From Sphingopyxis sp. TUF1 (GTDB lineage: Bacteria; Pseudomonadota; Alphaproteobacteria; Sphingomonadales; Sphingomonadaceae): a stretch of 64,000 nt of DNA. Position 1 is the first letter of the stretch, and every line of letters begins with the position of its first letter. A model generated the notes under the pieces. It ran no database searches. It had not been told where the DNA came from and worked only from the letters and a program-made list of their open reading frames with translations. Made by a program: the position numbers and the translations under genes. The stretch spans positions 620,001 through 684,000 of the forward strand of contig NZ_CP144683.1 in the NCBI RefSeq assembly GCF_036687315.1. Reading direction: 5' to 3'. This document shows, piece by piece, positions 53,508 through 61,288 of the stretch.

Positions 53508-53780
53508 TCAGCGCACGCGCCCGCGCCGGACCAGGTTGACGATCGCGAGCAGGATCACCGCGCCGATGAATGCCGTGAGCAGGGTCATCGGATCGAACGC
53601 GTCGCCGCGCAGATGCCCGCCGCCCAGAAAGCTCCCGAACAAAAAGCGTCCGAGGATCGAGCCTACGCACCCGACGATGATGTTGAGGAAAATGCCTTGC
53701 TGGGCGTCGGTGCGCATCACGATGCTCGCCAGCCATCCGATGATGCCGCCCATGATGATGGCGATAATCCAAGTAAGCAT
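53508..53780 (-). CDS. GlsB/YeaQ/YmgE-family membrane protein
   Basis: The 90-residue protein has three membrane segments and the family signature GGIIGWLASIVMRTDAQQGI followed by LNIIVGCVGSILGRFLFG, then AFIGAVILLAIVNLVRRG. These small glycine-rich proteins are associated with general stress or transglycosylase-associated functions, but their action is unknown. The start ATG 53780 has AGGGGG upstream. The gene 135 bp upstream on the same strand encodes a close paralogue; a perfect stem-loop lies between them. Confidence 0.9.
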   Translation of the reverse strand: MLTWIIAIIMGGIIGWLASIVMRTDAQQGIFLNIIVGCVGSILGRFLFGSFLGGGHLRGDAFDPMTLLTAFIGAVILLAIVNLVRRGRVR

Positions 53781-53856
53781 AAGCAAACCCCCTACGGTCT
53801 TTGGTCGCCCGACAGTACGGGCGCTCAATGAGTAACCCAGATACTGAAATTCACCT

Positions 53857-53898
53857 AGCGGAATGGCAACGCTGCTTAAGCAAGGCTGCCATTCCGCT
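53857..53898 (-). other. stem-loop between two GlsB paralogues
   Basis: AGCGGAATGGCA (53857-53868) and TGCCATTCCGCT (53887-53898) are perfect 12-bp complements, and the 18-nt loop contains GCTTAAGC, itself a palindrome. There is no U-run, so it may be a processing or stability element that sets the ratio of the two proteins. Confidence 0.75.
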
Positions 53899-53914
53899 TA
53901 TCGGTTCAATCGGT

Positions 53915-54178
53915 TTATCGCACGCTGCCGCGACGGAAGAGGTTGATGATGCCCAGCAGCACCACCGCACCGATAAAGGCCCACAGCAATCCGATCGGGC
54001 TGAAGGTGTCGAGGCTGGCCCCCATGCCGAAGAAGCTGCCGAGGAAGTTGCCAAGAAACGCGCCGACAATGCCGACGACGACGTTCAGAATAATGCCCTG
54101 TTGCGCGTCGGTCCGCATGACGATGCTGGCCAGCCAGCCGATGATGCCGCCGACGATCAGTGTGATAATCAGTCCCAT
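53915..54178 (-). CDS. GlsB/YeaQ/YmgE-family membrane protein, paralogue
   Basis: The 87-residue protein is built as the gene at 53508: LIVGGIIGWLASIVMRTDAQ is almost identical, and the second and third helices (LNVVVGIVGAFLGNFLGSFF, LWAFIGAVVLLGIINLFRRG) follow the same pattern. Tandem duplication is the simplest origin. The start ATG 54178 has GGAAGGG upstream. The upstream gap of nearly 1 kb contains a CRP-like site that may control this gene pair. Confidence 0.9.
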   Translation of the reverse strand: MGLIITLIVGGIIGWLASIVMRTDAQQGIILNVVVGIVGAFLGNFLGSFFGMGASLDTFSPIGLLWAFIGAVVLLGIINLFRRGSVR

Positions 54179-54402
54179 GAATTTCCCTTCCCTGAACCGG
54201 CCAGAAAGTGGTCGCGTTCCGGCCGTAGTTGCATTGCCCTGCCGCAGCGGGGCGTCGCCTTGGCGATGCTGAAACAATGCCGAAGGACGGGGAAAGGTTC
54301 CCGGCCGCCCCGCGCGGGCGCGGCCGGGAAAGGAGGATCGGTTCCTGAACGGGAACGTCTCCGGGTCGCAGGAACCGGTTAAGCGGATTCGCTTGACGGC
54401 GA

Positions 54403-54418
54403 TGTGACGAATGTCACA
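54403..54418. promoter_or_regulatory. CRP/FNR-type binding site
   Basis: TGTGA-CGAATG-TCACA matches the CRP consensus TGTGA-N6-TCACA at every defined base. It lies 225 bp upstream of the GlsB paralogue start. Its orientation is symmetric, so the target gene cannot be fixed from the site. Confidence 0.6.
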
Positions 54419-55016
54419 CGCGCAAAAATAAATGTCGGAAGGCGAAGGTGGGACGATCGGGGGGAAGCCGCCGCTGATCGAACGCCTCTTGGTCGATAAA
54501 GCCCCGGCAGACCGGCGACGCCACGGCGCGCATACGAAATGGGGGCCGACATCGCTGCCAACCCCCACTATCCGGTCCTGTCCCGTGCGCCTCGCCCCGC
54601 GTCATCCCGGTCCGCTTCTCTTTCGATCGGCAGCCCGCAAAACGATGCGTCGCGATGCACGCCGGAACAATCCGGCGATGGTTTGGTCGGCCCCCTTTCG
54701 GGGGCCGGCCTCACCTGAAAAGCCCTTCATCATCTCGTCCCGCGCTTCTGCCGAAACAGCTGCGCTTCAAAAGCGATGGACTGCCTTTCAATTGCCCGAT
54801 CGGGTTCGCATCAACTCGTGGGAATCGCTGCGTTCCGTGATCGAACTATCGGTCGATTTCCTCGTCGAACCCATCCGTTCTCTTCCGGCTAGTCTTGCAA
54901 CCACCCTTAATGTCCCGGCGGCCCGACGTCTCTGTCGTCCGATGATTTGAAGCTGTCACGAACGCTTTTCGACGCCAACTAAAAAAGCACGAGAATGCTC
55001 GCGGAACCCCATGCGC

Positions 55017-55087
55017 TTGTGGATAAGTCCGGCATTAGCAACAAGCGGATTCGGTGCAGCATTTTTGTAACAAGCGTGCAGCATTTT
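55017..55087. other. DnaA-type box and short direct repeats
   Basis: TTGTGGATAA (55017-55026) contains a perfect complement of the DnaA 9-mer TTATCCACA. GTGCAGCATTTT occurs twice (55054-55065 and 55076-55087) and AACAAGCG twice (55040-55047 and 55069-55076). The segment is AT-richer than its surroundings. One box is not enough to call an origin. Confidence 0.4.
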
Positions 55088-55160
55088 CGGATTCAGGTTT
55101 CCGAGTGCCGTGCGCCGAACCGATCTTCGAACCGGTGGAATCATTCAGCCGAGTCGCGAC

Positions 55161-56150
55161 TCACGCCCGCCCGAGATCGCCCTTGCCCACCGTGCCCGAC
55201 GCCATCTCCAGCATCCGGTCGAGGCTTTTGCGCGCCGCAAGGCGAAGCTCCTCGTCGAGTTCGATGCGGGGCTGAAGGTCGCGCAGCGCGATGTACAGCT
55301 TTTCCATCGTGTTGAGGGCCATATAGGGGCAGATGTTGCAGTTGCAGTTGCCGTCGGCCCCCGGCGCGCCGATGAAAGTCTTTTCGGGCAGCGCCAGCTC
55401 CATCTGGTGAATGATGTGCGGCTCGGTCGCGACGATCAGCGTATCGCCCTCGAAACTCTTCGCAAATTGCAGGATACCGCTCGTCGATCCGACATAGTCG
55501 GCGTGCTCGACGATGTGCGGTGGGCATTCGGGATGCGCCGCAACCGGAGCGCCGGGATGCTGCGCCTTCAGCTTCAGAAGCTCGGTCTCGCTGAACGCCT
55601 CGTGGACGATGCACACGCCCGGCCACAGCAGCATGTCGCGGCCGAACTTGCGGTTCATATAGCCGCCCAGATGGCGGTCGGGGCCGAAGATAATTTTCTG
55701 TTCGGGCGGGATCTGACTGATGATCGTCTCGGCGCTCGACGAGGTGACGATGATGTCGCTCAGCGCCTTCACCGCCGCCGAGCAGTTGATGTAGGTGAGC
55801 GCAATATGGTCGGGATGCTGCTCGCGAAAGCGCTTGAATTGTTCGGGCGGACAGCTGTCCTCAAGGCTGCATCCGGCGTCCATGTCGGGCAGGATCACGA
55901 TCTTTTCCGGCGAAAGGATCTTCGCGGTCTCCGCCATGAACTTGACGCCGCAAAAGGCGATCACGTCGGCATCGGTTTCGGCCGCCTTGCGCGACAGCTC
56001 GAGCGAATCGCCGACGAAATCGGCAAGATCCTGAATCTCGGGCTTCTGGTAATAATGCGCTAGGATAACCGCGTTGCGCTCCTTGCGCAGGCGGTCGATT
56101 TCGGCGCGCAGGTCGAGGCCCGAGAGATTCTCGCGGATGGGGGCAGTCAT
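55161..56150 (-). CDS. nadA: quinolinate synthase A
   Basis: The 329-residue [4Fe-4S] enzyme condenses iminoaspartate with dihydroxyacetone phosphate to quinolinate for NAD synthesis. The start region VILAHYYQKPEIQDLADFVG, FMAETAKILSPEKIVILPD, the cluster Cys in YINCSAAVKA, HPECPPHIVEHADYVGSTSG and NCNCNICPYM, and the Tyr-His substrate residues are all present. Length is normal. The start is ATG 56150. nadB and nadC are not adjacent here, unlike in many alphaproteobacteria. Confidence 0.97.
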   Translation of the reverse strand: MTAPIRENLSGLDLRAEIDRLRKERNAVILAHYYQKPEIQDLADFVGDSLELSRKAAETDADVIAFCGVKFMAETAKILSPEKIVILPDMDAGCSLEDSCPPEQFKRFREQHPDHIALTYINCSAAVKALSDIIVTSSSAETIISQIPPEQKIIFGPDRHLGGYMNRKFGRDMLLWPGVCIVHEAFSETELLKLKAQHPGAPVAAHPECPPHIVEHADYVGSTSGILQFAKSFEGDTLIVATEPHIIHQMELALPEKTFIGAPGADGNCNCNICPYMALNTMEKLYIALRDLQPRIELDEELRLAARKSLDRMLEMASGTVGKGDLGRA

Positions 56151-56220
56151 GGCGTTATCCTTATTGGCTTGGCCTTGGACGCCCCCTACACGCTGCCCCG
56201 CGGCAGGGCAATTCGCCGCG

Positions 56221-56931
56221 TCAGCCGGTCAGGCGCGCCGCAAGCGCGATGACGGGCGTCGTCATCGCCAGCAGCGATATGGCGACGCGCGTCGCAATGA
56301 CAATGGCTGCGACGGCCCATGTTGCAGGATGCACGGCGCCGCGGCTGCGCCGGTCATAGTTTGCGATGATCGCGACCACCGCCAGCTGGCAGAGCCCCAC
56401 CGCAGGCTCGGCCCATGGTCCCATCAAGGGGATCGGAAGCAATCGTCCCAGCGCGGGTTCGAGGATAATGATCGTCGCGCCAATCATCAGCCGCCGGTGC
56501 CAGTCGGTCGCGCGGCGCCGCCGGATCGCCCATGCGACCACCGCGCCGAACACGAGCGATTCGGTCACCGTCAACGCAAGAAAATAAGGCGGCGTGAAAA
56601 AGGGCGGAAAACGGCCCAGCATCAGCGACGCAATGCCGGTCCAGATACCGAGCACGGTTATGGCGATGGCCAGCAAGCCACCGATCCGGCCCAGCTGCCG
56701 ATGTCGCGCCACCTCGCCGCGCGCCGCAAGCATCGGCTGCACAATCAGCAGGCCGAGCCATGCAAGCATGATCACGCCATGAAGATGCACCCAGAAGGGT
56801 GCCGCAACCGGATCGACGAACCCGCGCAGCGCGAACTGCAAAAAACCCGCGACGATGAATACCGCAAGGCCGATCGCCATGCGGTGCCAGAAAAGCTCGG
56901 CGCGCGCGGCGCCCCCTGCCGTTGAAGCCAT
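56221..56931 (-). CDS. polytopic membrane protein, unknown function
   Basis: The 236-residue protein has about seven predicted membrane segments. Notable parts are FWVHLHGVIMLAWLGLLIVQ with His in the second helix, VARHRQLGRIGGLLAI, and RRRATDWHRRLMIGATIIIL. His residues at membrane borders recall haem- or quinone-associated membrane proteins, but no family is assigned with confidence. AGGGGG suits ATG 56931; ATG 56937 is too close to it. It stands alone between nadA and DUF4230. Confidence 0.75.
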   Translation of the reverse strand: MASTAGGAARAELFWHRMAIGLAVFIVAGFLQFALRGFVDPVAAPFWVHLHGVIMLAWLGLLIVQPMLAARGEVARHRQLGRIGGLLAIAITVLGIWTGIASLMLGRFPPFFTPPYFLALTVTESLVFGAVVAWAIRRRRATDWHRRLMIGATIIILEPALGRLLPIPLMGPWAEPAVGLCQLAVVAIIANYDRRSRGAVHPATWAVAAIVIATRVAISLLAMTTPVIALAARLTG

Positions 56932-56997
56932 GCCCATTCCCCCTGTCCGACCCAGGCACGAGAATAGCCTAGCCCCGAAACGCGCGGAAGCGGGAAA

Positions 56998-57612
56998 TTA
57001 CCCAGTCGGGGCGCCGGCAAACCGCGCCGTCACCTTTGCGTCGATTCCCGCGGCCTTCAGCGGCATGGCAAAGCTTTGCTCGATCGCCGTGCGCGCTGCG
57101 CCCTCGGCCAGCCGCATTGGCGTCGCGCCGCGCGCCTGCTTGATCAGTTCTTCCTGCGCCGCCTTGCGGTTCGCGGCGTCGAGCGAAGCTTCGGCATCCG
57201 TCAGGGTGAGCAGGATTTCGCCGTCGCGATATTCGCTGATCGCGTCGATGTCGATTTCCGGCCCCGCCAGCCGCAGAGGCGGCAGCGTGACGGTCAGCGC
57301 ATTGGTCGCGCTATCCCAGTCGAGGTCGGACTGCTTCAACCGGCCAAGGTCGAGTTCGTAGCGTACCGTGCCCGGCATGATGAGCGTCTTTTTGGCGCTC
57401 AGCCCCAGTCGGCTCTGCGTCGATGTCACCACCGCGACATAGCGCGCGGTAAAGGGGACTAGGACATTCTGCTCCTTCAGCCCCTCCAGACTCGCCGCGA
57501 CAACGGTCTGCGGGTCATAACCGCGCTGCCAGTCGGTCCACGCACGCCAGCCGAAAAAGAGCGCGAGCGCCAGAACGGCGACAATCGCCGCGCGAAACAA
57601 TCCGCGGCTCAT
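56998..57612 (-). CDS. DUF4230 domain protein
   Basis: The 204-residue protein has one N-terminal membrane anchor (AAIVAVLALALFFGWRAW, residues 8-25) and an exported domain of the DUF4230 family. The domain has LKEQNVLVPFTARYVAVVTS, IMPGTVRYELDLGRLKQSDL with DWDSATNALTVTLPP, and a helical stretch AANRKAAQEELIKQAR before an ILExxF-like end (AIEQSFAMPL). Function unknown. It overlaps the MBL hydrolase gene by ATGA at its start, so the hydrolase is the upstream partner of an operon. Confidence 0.85.
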   Translation of the reverse strand: MSRGLFRAAIVAVLALALFFGWRAWTDWQRGYDPQTVVAASLEGLKEQNVLVPFTARYVAVVTSTQSRLGLSAKKTLIMPGTVRYELDLGRLKQSDLDWDSATNALTVTLPPLRLAGPEIDIDAISEYRDGEILLTLTDAEASLDAANRKAAQEELIKQARGATPMRLAEGAARTAIEQSFAMPLKAAGIDAKVTARFAGAPTG

Positions 57613-58529
57613 GCGACGAGCCTCCAGCTCTCATCCTCGCGCGCGACGCGGCCGCGTGCCTCAAGGTCGATGAGATGCGCGAGCACCGAGCGGCCGGCGG
57701 CGCCGGTCAGCCGCGGGTCGAGTCCCTTGTACATATGTTTCACCATGTCGGGGATCACGCGTGTCCCCTTCTCAAGTTCCCGCAAGATCTGCCGCTCGCG
57801 CTGTTTGCGGTGCCCCAACATTCCGCGCACTAGTTGGCGCGGCTTGTTCACCGCCGGGCCGTGCGCGGGATAATAGACGCGGTCATCGCGCTCATACAGC
57901 TTCGACAGGCTGGCCATATAGGCGGCCATGTCGCCGTCGGGCGGGCTGACGACGCTGGTCGACCACGCCATCACGTGATCGCCGGTGAACAGCGCACCGC
58001 TTTCGACGAGCGCAAAGCAGAGATGGTTCGACGTGTGTCCCGGCGTCGCGACCGCCTCGATCGTCCAGCCGTCGCCCGCGATCCGCTCGCCATCGGCCAG
58101 CACGCGATCGGGCGCATAATCGGGGTCGAACGCCGAATCGGCGCGCGGGCCGTCGTCGGAGAGCGCCAGCGGTGCGCAGCCAATGATCGGCGCGCCCGTC
58201 GCGGCCTTCAGCGGCGCTGCGGCGGGCGAATGGTCGCGATGCGTGTGCGTGCACAGGATCGCCGCGACCCGCTGCCCCTCGACGGCGCGCAGGATCGCAT
58301 CGACATGGCCCCGGCCATTGGCGTCGGGCGGATCGCCGACGCTCATGCCGCTGCCCGTCGGGCCGGGATCGATCACCGCCACGTCGCGCCCCGCCCCGAC
58401 GATCCACGTCTGCGTGCCGGTGAAGGTATAGGGCGACGGGTTGGGCGCGAGCACGCGGCGCACCAGCGGTTCATGCTGCTCGCACTCGCCGGCGCGGATG
58501 CTGTCGGGCCAGGGCTTGTCTTCGGTCAT
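57609..58529 (-). CDS. MBL-fold metallo-hydrolase, LACTB2-like
   Basis: The 306-residue protein has the metallo-beta-lactamase core THTHRDHSPAAAPL (H-x-H-x-D-H), then TPGHTSNHLCFAL with the next metal His, FTGDHVMAW with Asp, and HGPAVN with the last His. It adds the C-terminal winged-helix-like region seen in LACTB2-type proteins (QRERQILREL, HLIDLEARGRVAR). Human LACTB2 is an RNA endonuclease; bacterial members are mostly unassigned hydrolases. The start is ATG 58529; an extension to 58625 is in frame but less typical. Confidence 0.87.
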   Translation of the reverse strand: MTEDKPWPDSIRAGECEQHEPLVRRVLAPNPSPYTFTGTQTWIVGAGRDVAVIDPGPTGSGMSVGDPPDANGRGHVDAILRAVEGQRVAAILCTHTHRDHSPAAAPLKAATGAPIIGCAPLALSDDGPRADSAFDPDYAPDRVLADGERIAGDGWTIEAVATPGHTSNHLCFALVESGALFTGDHVMAWSTSVVSPPDGDMAAYMASLSKLYERDDRVYYPAHGPAVNKPRQLVRGMLGHRKQRERQILRELEKGTRVIPDMVKHMYKGLDPRLTGAAGRSVLAHLIDLEARGRVAREDESWRLVA

Positions 58530-58865
58530 GCGCCCAATGTGGCATTGCGGCGGGTAGAGCGAAAGGGGTGGCTTGCGATCAGAGCATGTAACGACGGAAA
58601 TCGACGGTTTGTAGATACTCCGCATACTTAAAACGTCGTCATTCCCGCGAAAGCGGGAACCCAGGGATGGGACAGCCGACGCACGCTCTGGGTTCCCGCT
58701 TTTGCGGGAATGACCAATGGTGGGTATGGCAGTTCACCACCCCAAAGCCGATGCCTCTTCTGTACCGCCAGCGCGAAAAAGGGAGCGGCACCCGCCACTC
58801 CCCTTCCCCGCCCCTGTCGCCGGCCCCACCGGGGAGCAAGGACCGGCTCCAAAACTCGGTCGGCG
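58530..58865. other. intergenic gap with R7 repeat
   Basis: This 336-bp gap between two minus-strand genes contains the R7 palindrome (58637-58714) and, nearer the M56 gene, a CCGGCCCCACCGGGG hairpin at about 58813-58827. No gene is seen. Confidence 0.6.
58637..58714. repeat. palindromic repeat, family R7
   Basis: GTCATTCCCGCGAAAGCGGG...CCCAG and its near complement CTGGG...CCCGCTTTTGCGGGAATGAC form about 27-bp arms around GGATGGGACAGCC-type loop. Each arm also folds on itself (CCCGCGAAAGCGGG). Single copy here; I recall similar elements from many proteobacterial genomes. Confidence 0.88.
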
Positions 58866-60566
58866 CTATTCGCCCGATTTCTCGATCTCGGCGATCGCCT
58901 TGTCGATGTCGGCGGCGATCTTCGCACGCGTTGTTTCCGACAAGTGGCGCGCTCGTTCACCTTCGACGAACGCCTCGCGGGCCTTTTTCATCGCCGACAG
59001 CCGCGCGGCCTTGCTCGCCGCGGAGTCGGGGCAGTACATGAATACATGGCTGCGCTTGCCGTCCGCGCTCGTTTCGCGGCTGACGATCGGCGCCGCCTTC
59101 GCCCCGTCGCCGCATTTGCCCACCACCATCGCCTTGCCGTTCACTGTCCCGACGCCATAGGGCATCGGCGGAATGGGGGGAATCGGCGGCACCGGAGGCA
59201 TGGGAGCGAAGGCGGTGCGGATGCGATCCTTGCGCCGGTCTTCCAACCGGTCGGCGATCGCTTCGGCGCGCGCACCGGTAATGCCCTGCTCCTCAAGCGT
59301 CGCCAGAATATCATCACGCGTCAGATTGCCGGGGACGCGGAATTCGACGCGATGCGCTCGCTTCTCGCGATCACCGGGCGCACCCGCCGCCTTGCTGTCG
59401 CTGTCATCACCGTGACGGACCACGGTGCGGTGCACTTCGCGCGTCTTGCCGTCTTCGGATACCGAAACCGTCTCCGTCACATCTTCGGCAGCCTCGCCAA
59501 AAAACACCATATCCGGCGCCGCAGGCGCTTCGGGGGGCAGCGGCGCGTCAGGCGCGGCCGGGGGCGCAGGCGGCTCCGGCATATCGGCGGCCTGCGTCGC
59601 CGCGGCGATTCCCGACGGAACCAGCGTCGCTGTCACGCTCAGCACCGCGAGCGCCGCGCCGCCGATCAGCAACCGGCCGGCGAGGCCGCGCCGTTTCGAA
59701 ATGTCCCGCGTCGTCAGCATCGTCAGCCTCTCCTGCAAATTATCGTGAACCGCCATCGGCGCCGCGAGCGACAGCCGCGGGCCGACCGCGGCCTTGACGA
59801 TTGCGGTGGCGTAGCTTGCGGTGCGGTCGCCGCGCGCCGCGTCGCCCGCCATCGTCAGCACGCGCGCGTCACACGCCGCTTCCTGATCGAACCGAAAGGC
59901 GCGGATCGCGCGCCAGGCGAAGGGATTGAACCATTGCGTCGCGAGCAGCACGAGCGCGGCAGCATTCGCCCACAGATCACCATGGCGGTGATGCGACAGC
60001 TCGTGATCGACCGCGAGTGCGCGTTCTTCGGCGGCATAGCGGGCAAAAAAGTCGTGCGGCACTGCGACGACCCGGCGCCACATACCGAAAGCTACCGGTC
60101 CGTCGACCGCGTCGGTCATCACCAGCCGGATCGAACCGATGGGTTCCAATTCGACGGCATCTGTCAGCACCGAAGCGCGAAAGCGTTGGTGCGACAGCAT
60201 CGCCGCGCCGATTACGACGACCGCGCCCGCCGCCCAGAGGAGGGCAAGCCAAGGCATGACGTCGGCGAAGTTCCAGGCGGGCGCCGATGATTCGACGATG
60301 GTGGCGGCATCGGCGGGCAGCGCCAGCATCGCGCCCGTCTCGGCCGGCACCGCCGCAATCGACACGTCAACCGACGCAGACACCGGATCGGCAAAGGGGA
60401 GCGGCGGCAGCACGAGCCGCAGCGCCGGGATCGCCCACAGGCCATAGGTCAGCCGGGGCCCGAAATGGCGGGCAAAGGGTTTGCGGGCCAGCAGCACCGC
60501 AACGACGAGCAGCGCGGTCGTGAGCAACGTGTCGCTCCACGCCTCGATCAGCATCGCGCCGGTCAT
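58866..60566 (-). CDS. M56 family (BlaR1-like) membrane metallopeptidase
   Basis: The 566-residue protein has four N-terminal membrane helices enclosing a zinc protease: H188-E189-x-x-H192 (DHELSHHRHGD) with Glu229/Asp233 in FDQEAACDAR. A Pro-rich linker (PEPPAPPAAPDAPLPPEAP, about 345-365) follows. The exported C-terminal half contains PPVPPIPPIPPMP and ends in a charged helix. There is no penicillin-binding sensor domain, so the signal is unlikely to be a beta-lactam bound as in BlaR1. It overlaps the BlaI-type repressor gene by ATGA, the standard sensor-repressor pair. No beta-lactamase is nearby. Confidence 0.9.
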   Translation of the reverse strand: MTGAMLIEAWSDTLLTTALLVVAVLLARKPFARHFGPRLTYGLWAIPALRLVLPPLPFADPVSASVDVSIAAVPAETGAMLALPADAATIVESSAPAWNFADVMPWLALLWAAGAVVVIGAAMLSHQRFRASVLTDAVELEPIGSIRLVMTDAVDGPVAFGMWRRVVAVPHDFFARYAAEERALAVDHELSHHRHGDLWANAAALVLLATQWFNPFAWRAIRAFRFDQEAACDARVLTMAGDAARGDRTASYATAIVKAAVGPRLSLAAPMAVHDNLQERLTMLTTRDISKRRGLAGRLLIGGAALAVLSVTATLVPSGIAAATQAADMPEPPAPPAAPDAPLPPEAPAAPDMVFFGEAAEDVTETVSVSEDGKTREVHRTVVRHGDDSDSKAAGAPGDREKRAHRVEFRVPGNLTRDDILATLEEQGITGARAEAIADRLEDRRKDRIRTAFAPMPPVPPIPPIPPMPYGVGTVNGKAMVVGKCGDGAKAAPIVSRETSADGKRSHVFMYCPDSAASKAARLSAMKKAREAFVEGERARHLSETTRAKIAADIDKAIAEIEKSGE

Positions 60567-60931
60567 GGCTTGAGCCTCTTCAAAAGCGCCTCGATCTCGG
60601 CGATGTCGGCATCGCTCAGCGCTTCGCGGTCGGCGAGATGCGCGATCAGCGGGCTGACGCGGCCGCCGAACAAGCGATCGACAAAGCGCTGCGACTCCTC
60701 ACCGACGGCGTCGGCGCGTTCGACTGCGGGGCTGTAAAGATAGCGGCGACCGTCGGCCTCGGCGGTCACCGCGCCCTTCTGGACGAGCCGCGCGAGTAGC
60801 GTCTTGACCGTCGCCTGCGTCCAGCCGTTGGGTTTTCCGACGCGCTGGGCCAGGTCGGCGGCGGTCTGCGGGGACTCATCCCACAGCGCCGACAGCACCT
60901 GCATCTCCGACTCGCTTGCTCGTTCTGCCAT
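60563..60931 (-). CDS. BlaI/MecI-family repressor
   Basis: The 122-residue winged-helix protein shows the family pattern: ASESEMQVLSALWDESPQTA, DLAQRVGKPNGWTQATVKTLLARLVQKGAV (recognition helix WTQATVKTLL), and the wing ADGRRYLYSPAV. The C-terminal dimer helices include FVDRLFGGRVSPLIAHLA. In relatives the adjacent M56 protease leads to cleavage of the repressor. The start ATG 60931 has GGGAGGGG with 5-nt spacing; ATG 60946 is too early. A perfect operator lies 35 bp upstream, indicating autorepression. Confidence 0.94.
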   Translation of the reverse strand: MAERASESEMQVLSALWDESPQTAADLAQRVGKPNGWTQATVKTLLARLVQKGAVTAEADGRRYLYSPAVERADAVGEESQRFVDRLFGGRVSPLIAHLADREALSDADIAEIEALLKRLKP

Positions 60932-60965
60932 GCGGACCCCTCCCATTGGCTTCGTCGATACGATA

Positions 60966-60983
60966 TGACTACAAATGTAGTCA
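60966..60983. promoter_or_regulatory. BlaI/MecI-type operator
   Basis: TGACTACA-AA-TGTAGTCA is a perfect 8+2+8 dyad carrying the TACA/TGTA core recognised by BlaI/MecI proteins. It sits 35 bp upstream of the repressor start codon and would also affect anything transcribed to the right. Confidence 0.88.
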
Positions 60984-61081
60984 ACGGGCTGAACGCTAGC
61001 TGAACGAAAATCAACGATGGGCTAAGGCACCTGTCGGAATTTTTGACATACGGTGGCATCGGTAAGGAATTGCTAACCAGC

Positions 61082-61288
61082 GTCCCCTGCCAAAATCGGG
61101 GCGACTGCCGATCTGGCACGGCAGTTGTATGGTATTTCATGTTCCCGAGTGTTCCGCTCAAATGGAGCGGTGGGGGACATCGGTCTGGTCCCTGATGTCC
61201 CCTGCCCCACCCGGGAAATCCCCACTTGCCCCCGATGCAGACGGGGGGCGGAGCGGCCGAAAGGCCTCGCCCCCCGGAAGCTTTTTTT
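61082..61288 (+). ncRNA. candidate structured non-coding RNA with intrinsic terminator
   Basis: Five stems occur in a row without a plausible gene: GTCCCC/GGGGcGAC (61082-61105), CTGCCG/CGGCAG (61105-61124), CCGCTC/GAGCGG (61154-61170), the perfect GGGGACATC/GATGTCCCC (61173-61202), and a terminator stem CGGGGGGCG/CGCCCCCCG with inner GGCC-GAAA-GGCC (61242-61276), followed by T7 (61282-61288). The single-stranded part before the terminator is C-rich (CCCCTGCCCCACCC), as in anti-Shine-Dalgarno small RNAs. A TTGACA at 61043-61048 is a possible -35, with a poor -10. The alternative is a leader/attenuator of the gene at 61391. Confidence 0.5.
61242..61288 (+). terminator. strong intrinsic terminator
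   Basis: A 9-bp GC stem capped by a GGCC-GAAA-GGCC hairpin is followed by GAAGC and seven T. It lies 103 bp before the next plus-strand gene and after no annotated plus-strand gene, so it must end an unannotated transcript or attenuate the downstream gene. Confidence 0.88.

Larger units (their letters stand above)
54179..55160. other. 982-bp gene-poor gap
   Basis: No convincing gene is visible between the GlsB paralogue and nadA, both on the minus strand. The gap holds a CRP-like site (54403-54418), a GC-rich hairpin GGTCGGCCCCC-TTTC-GGGGGCCGGCC near 54684-54710, and a more AT-rich segment with a DnaA-type box and direct repeats (55017-55087). Open frames at 54432-54950 (plus) and 54956-55144 (minus) have no recognisable features. 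An unrecognised RNA is possible. Confidence 0.6.

Noticed and set aside
54432..54950. A 172-residue plus-strand open frame in the gene-poor gap
   Set aside because: No ribosome binding site, no recognisable domain, low-complexity Pro/Arg content; kept only as part of the unexplained gap.
54940..55140. Chromosomal replication origin
   Set aside because: Only one DnaA box and none of the oriC neighbours known from alphaproteobacteria (hemE, maf, dnaQ or similar).
54956..55144. A 62-residue minus-strand open frame
   Set aside because: No conserved pattern seen and it overlaps the direct repeats and DnaA-type box.
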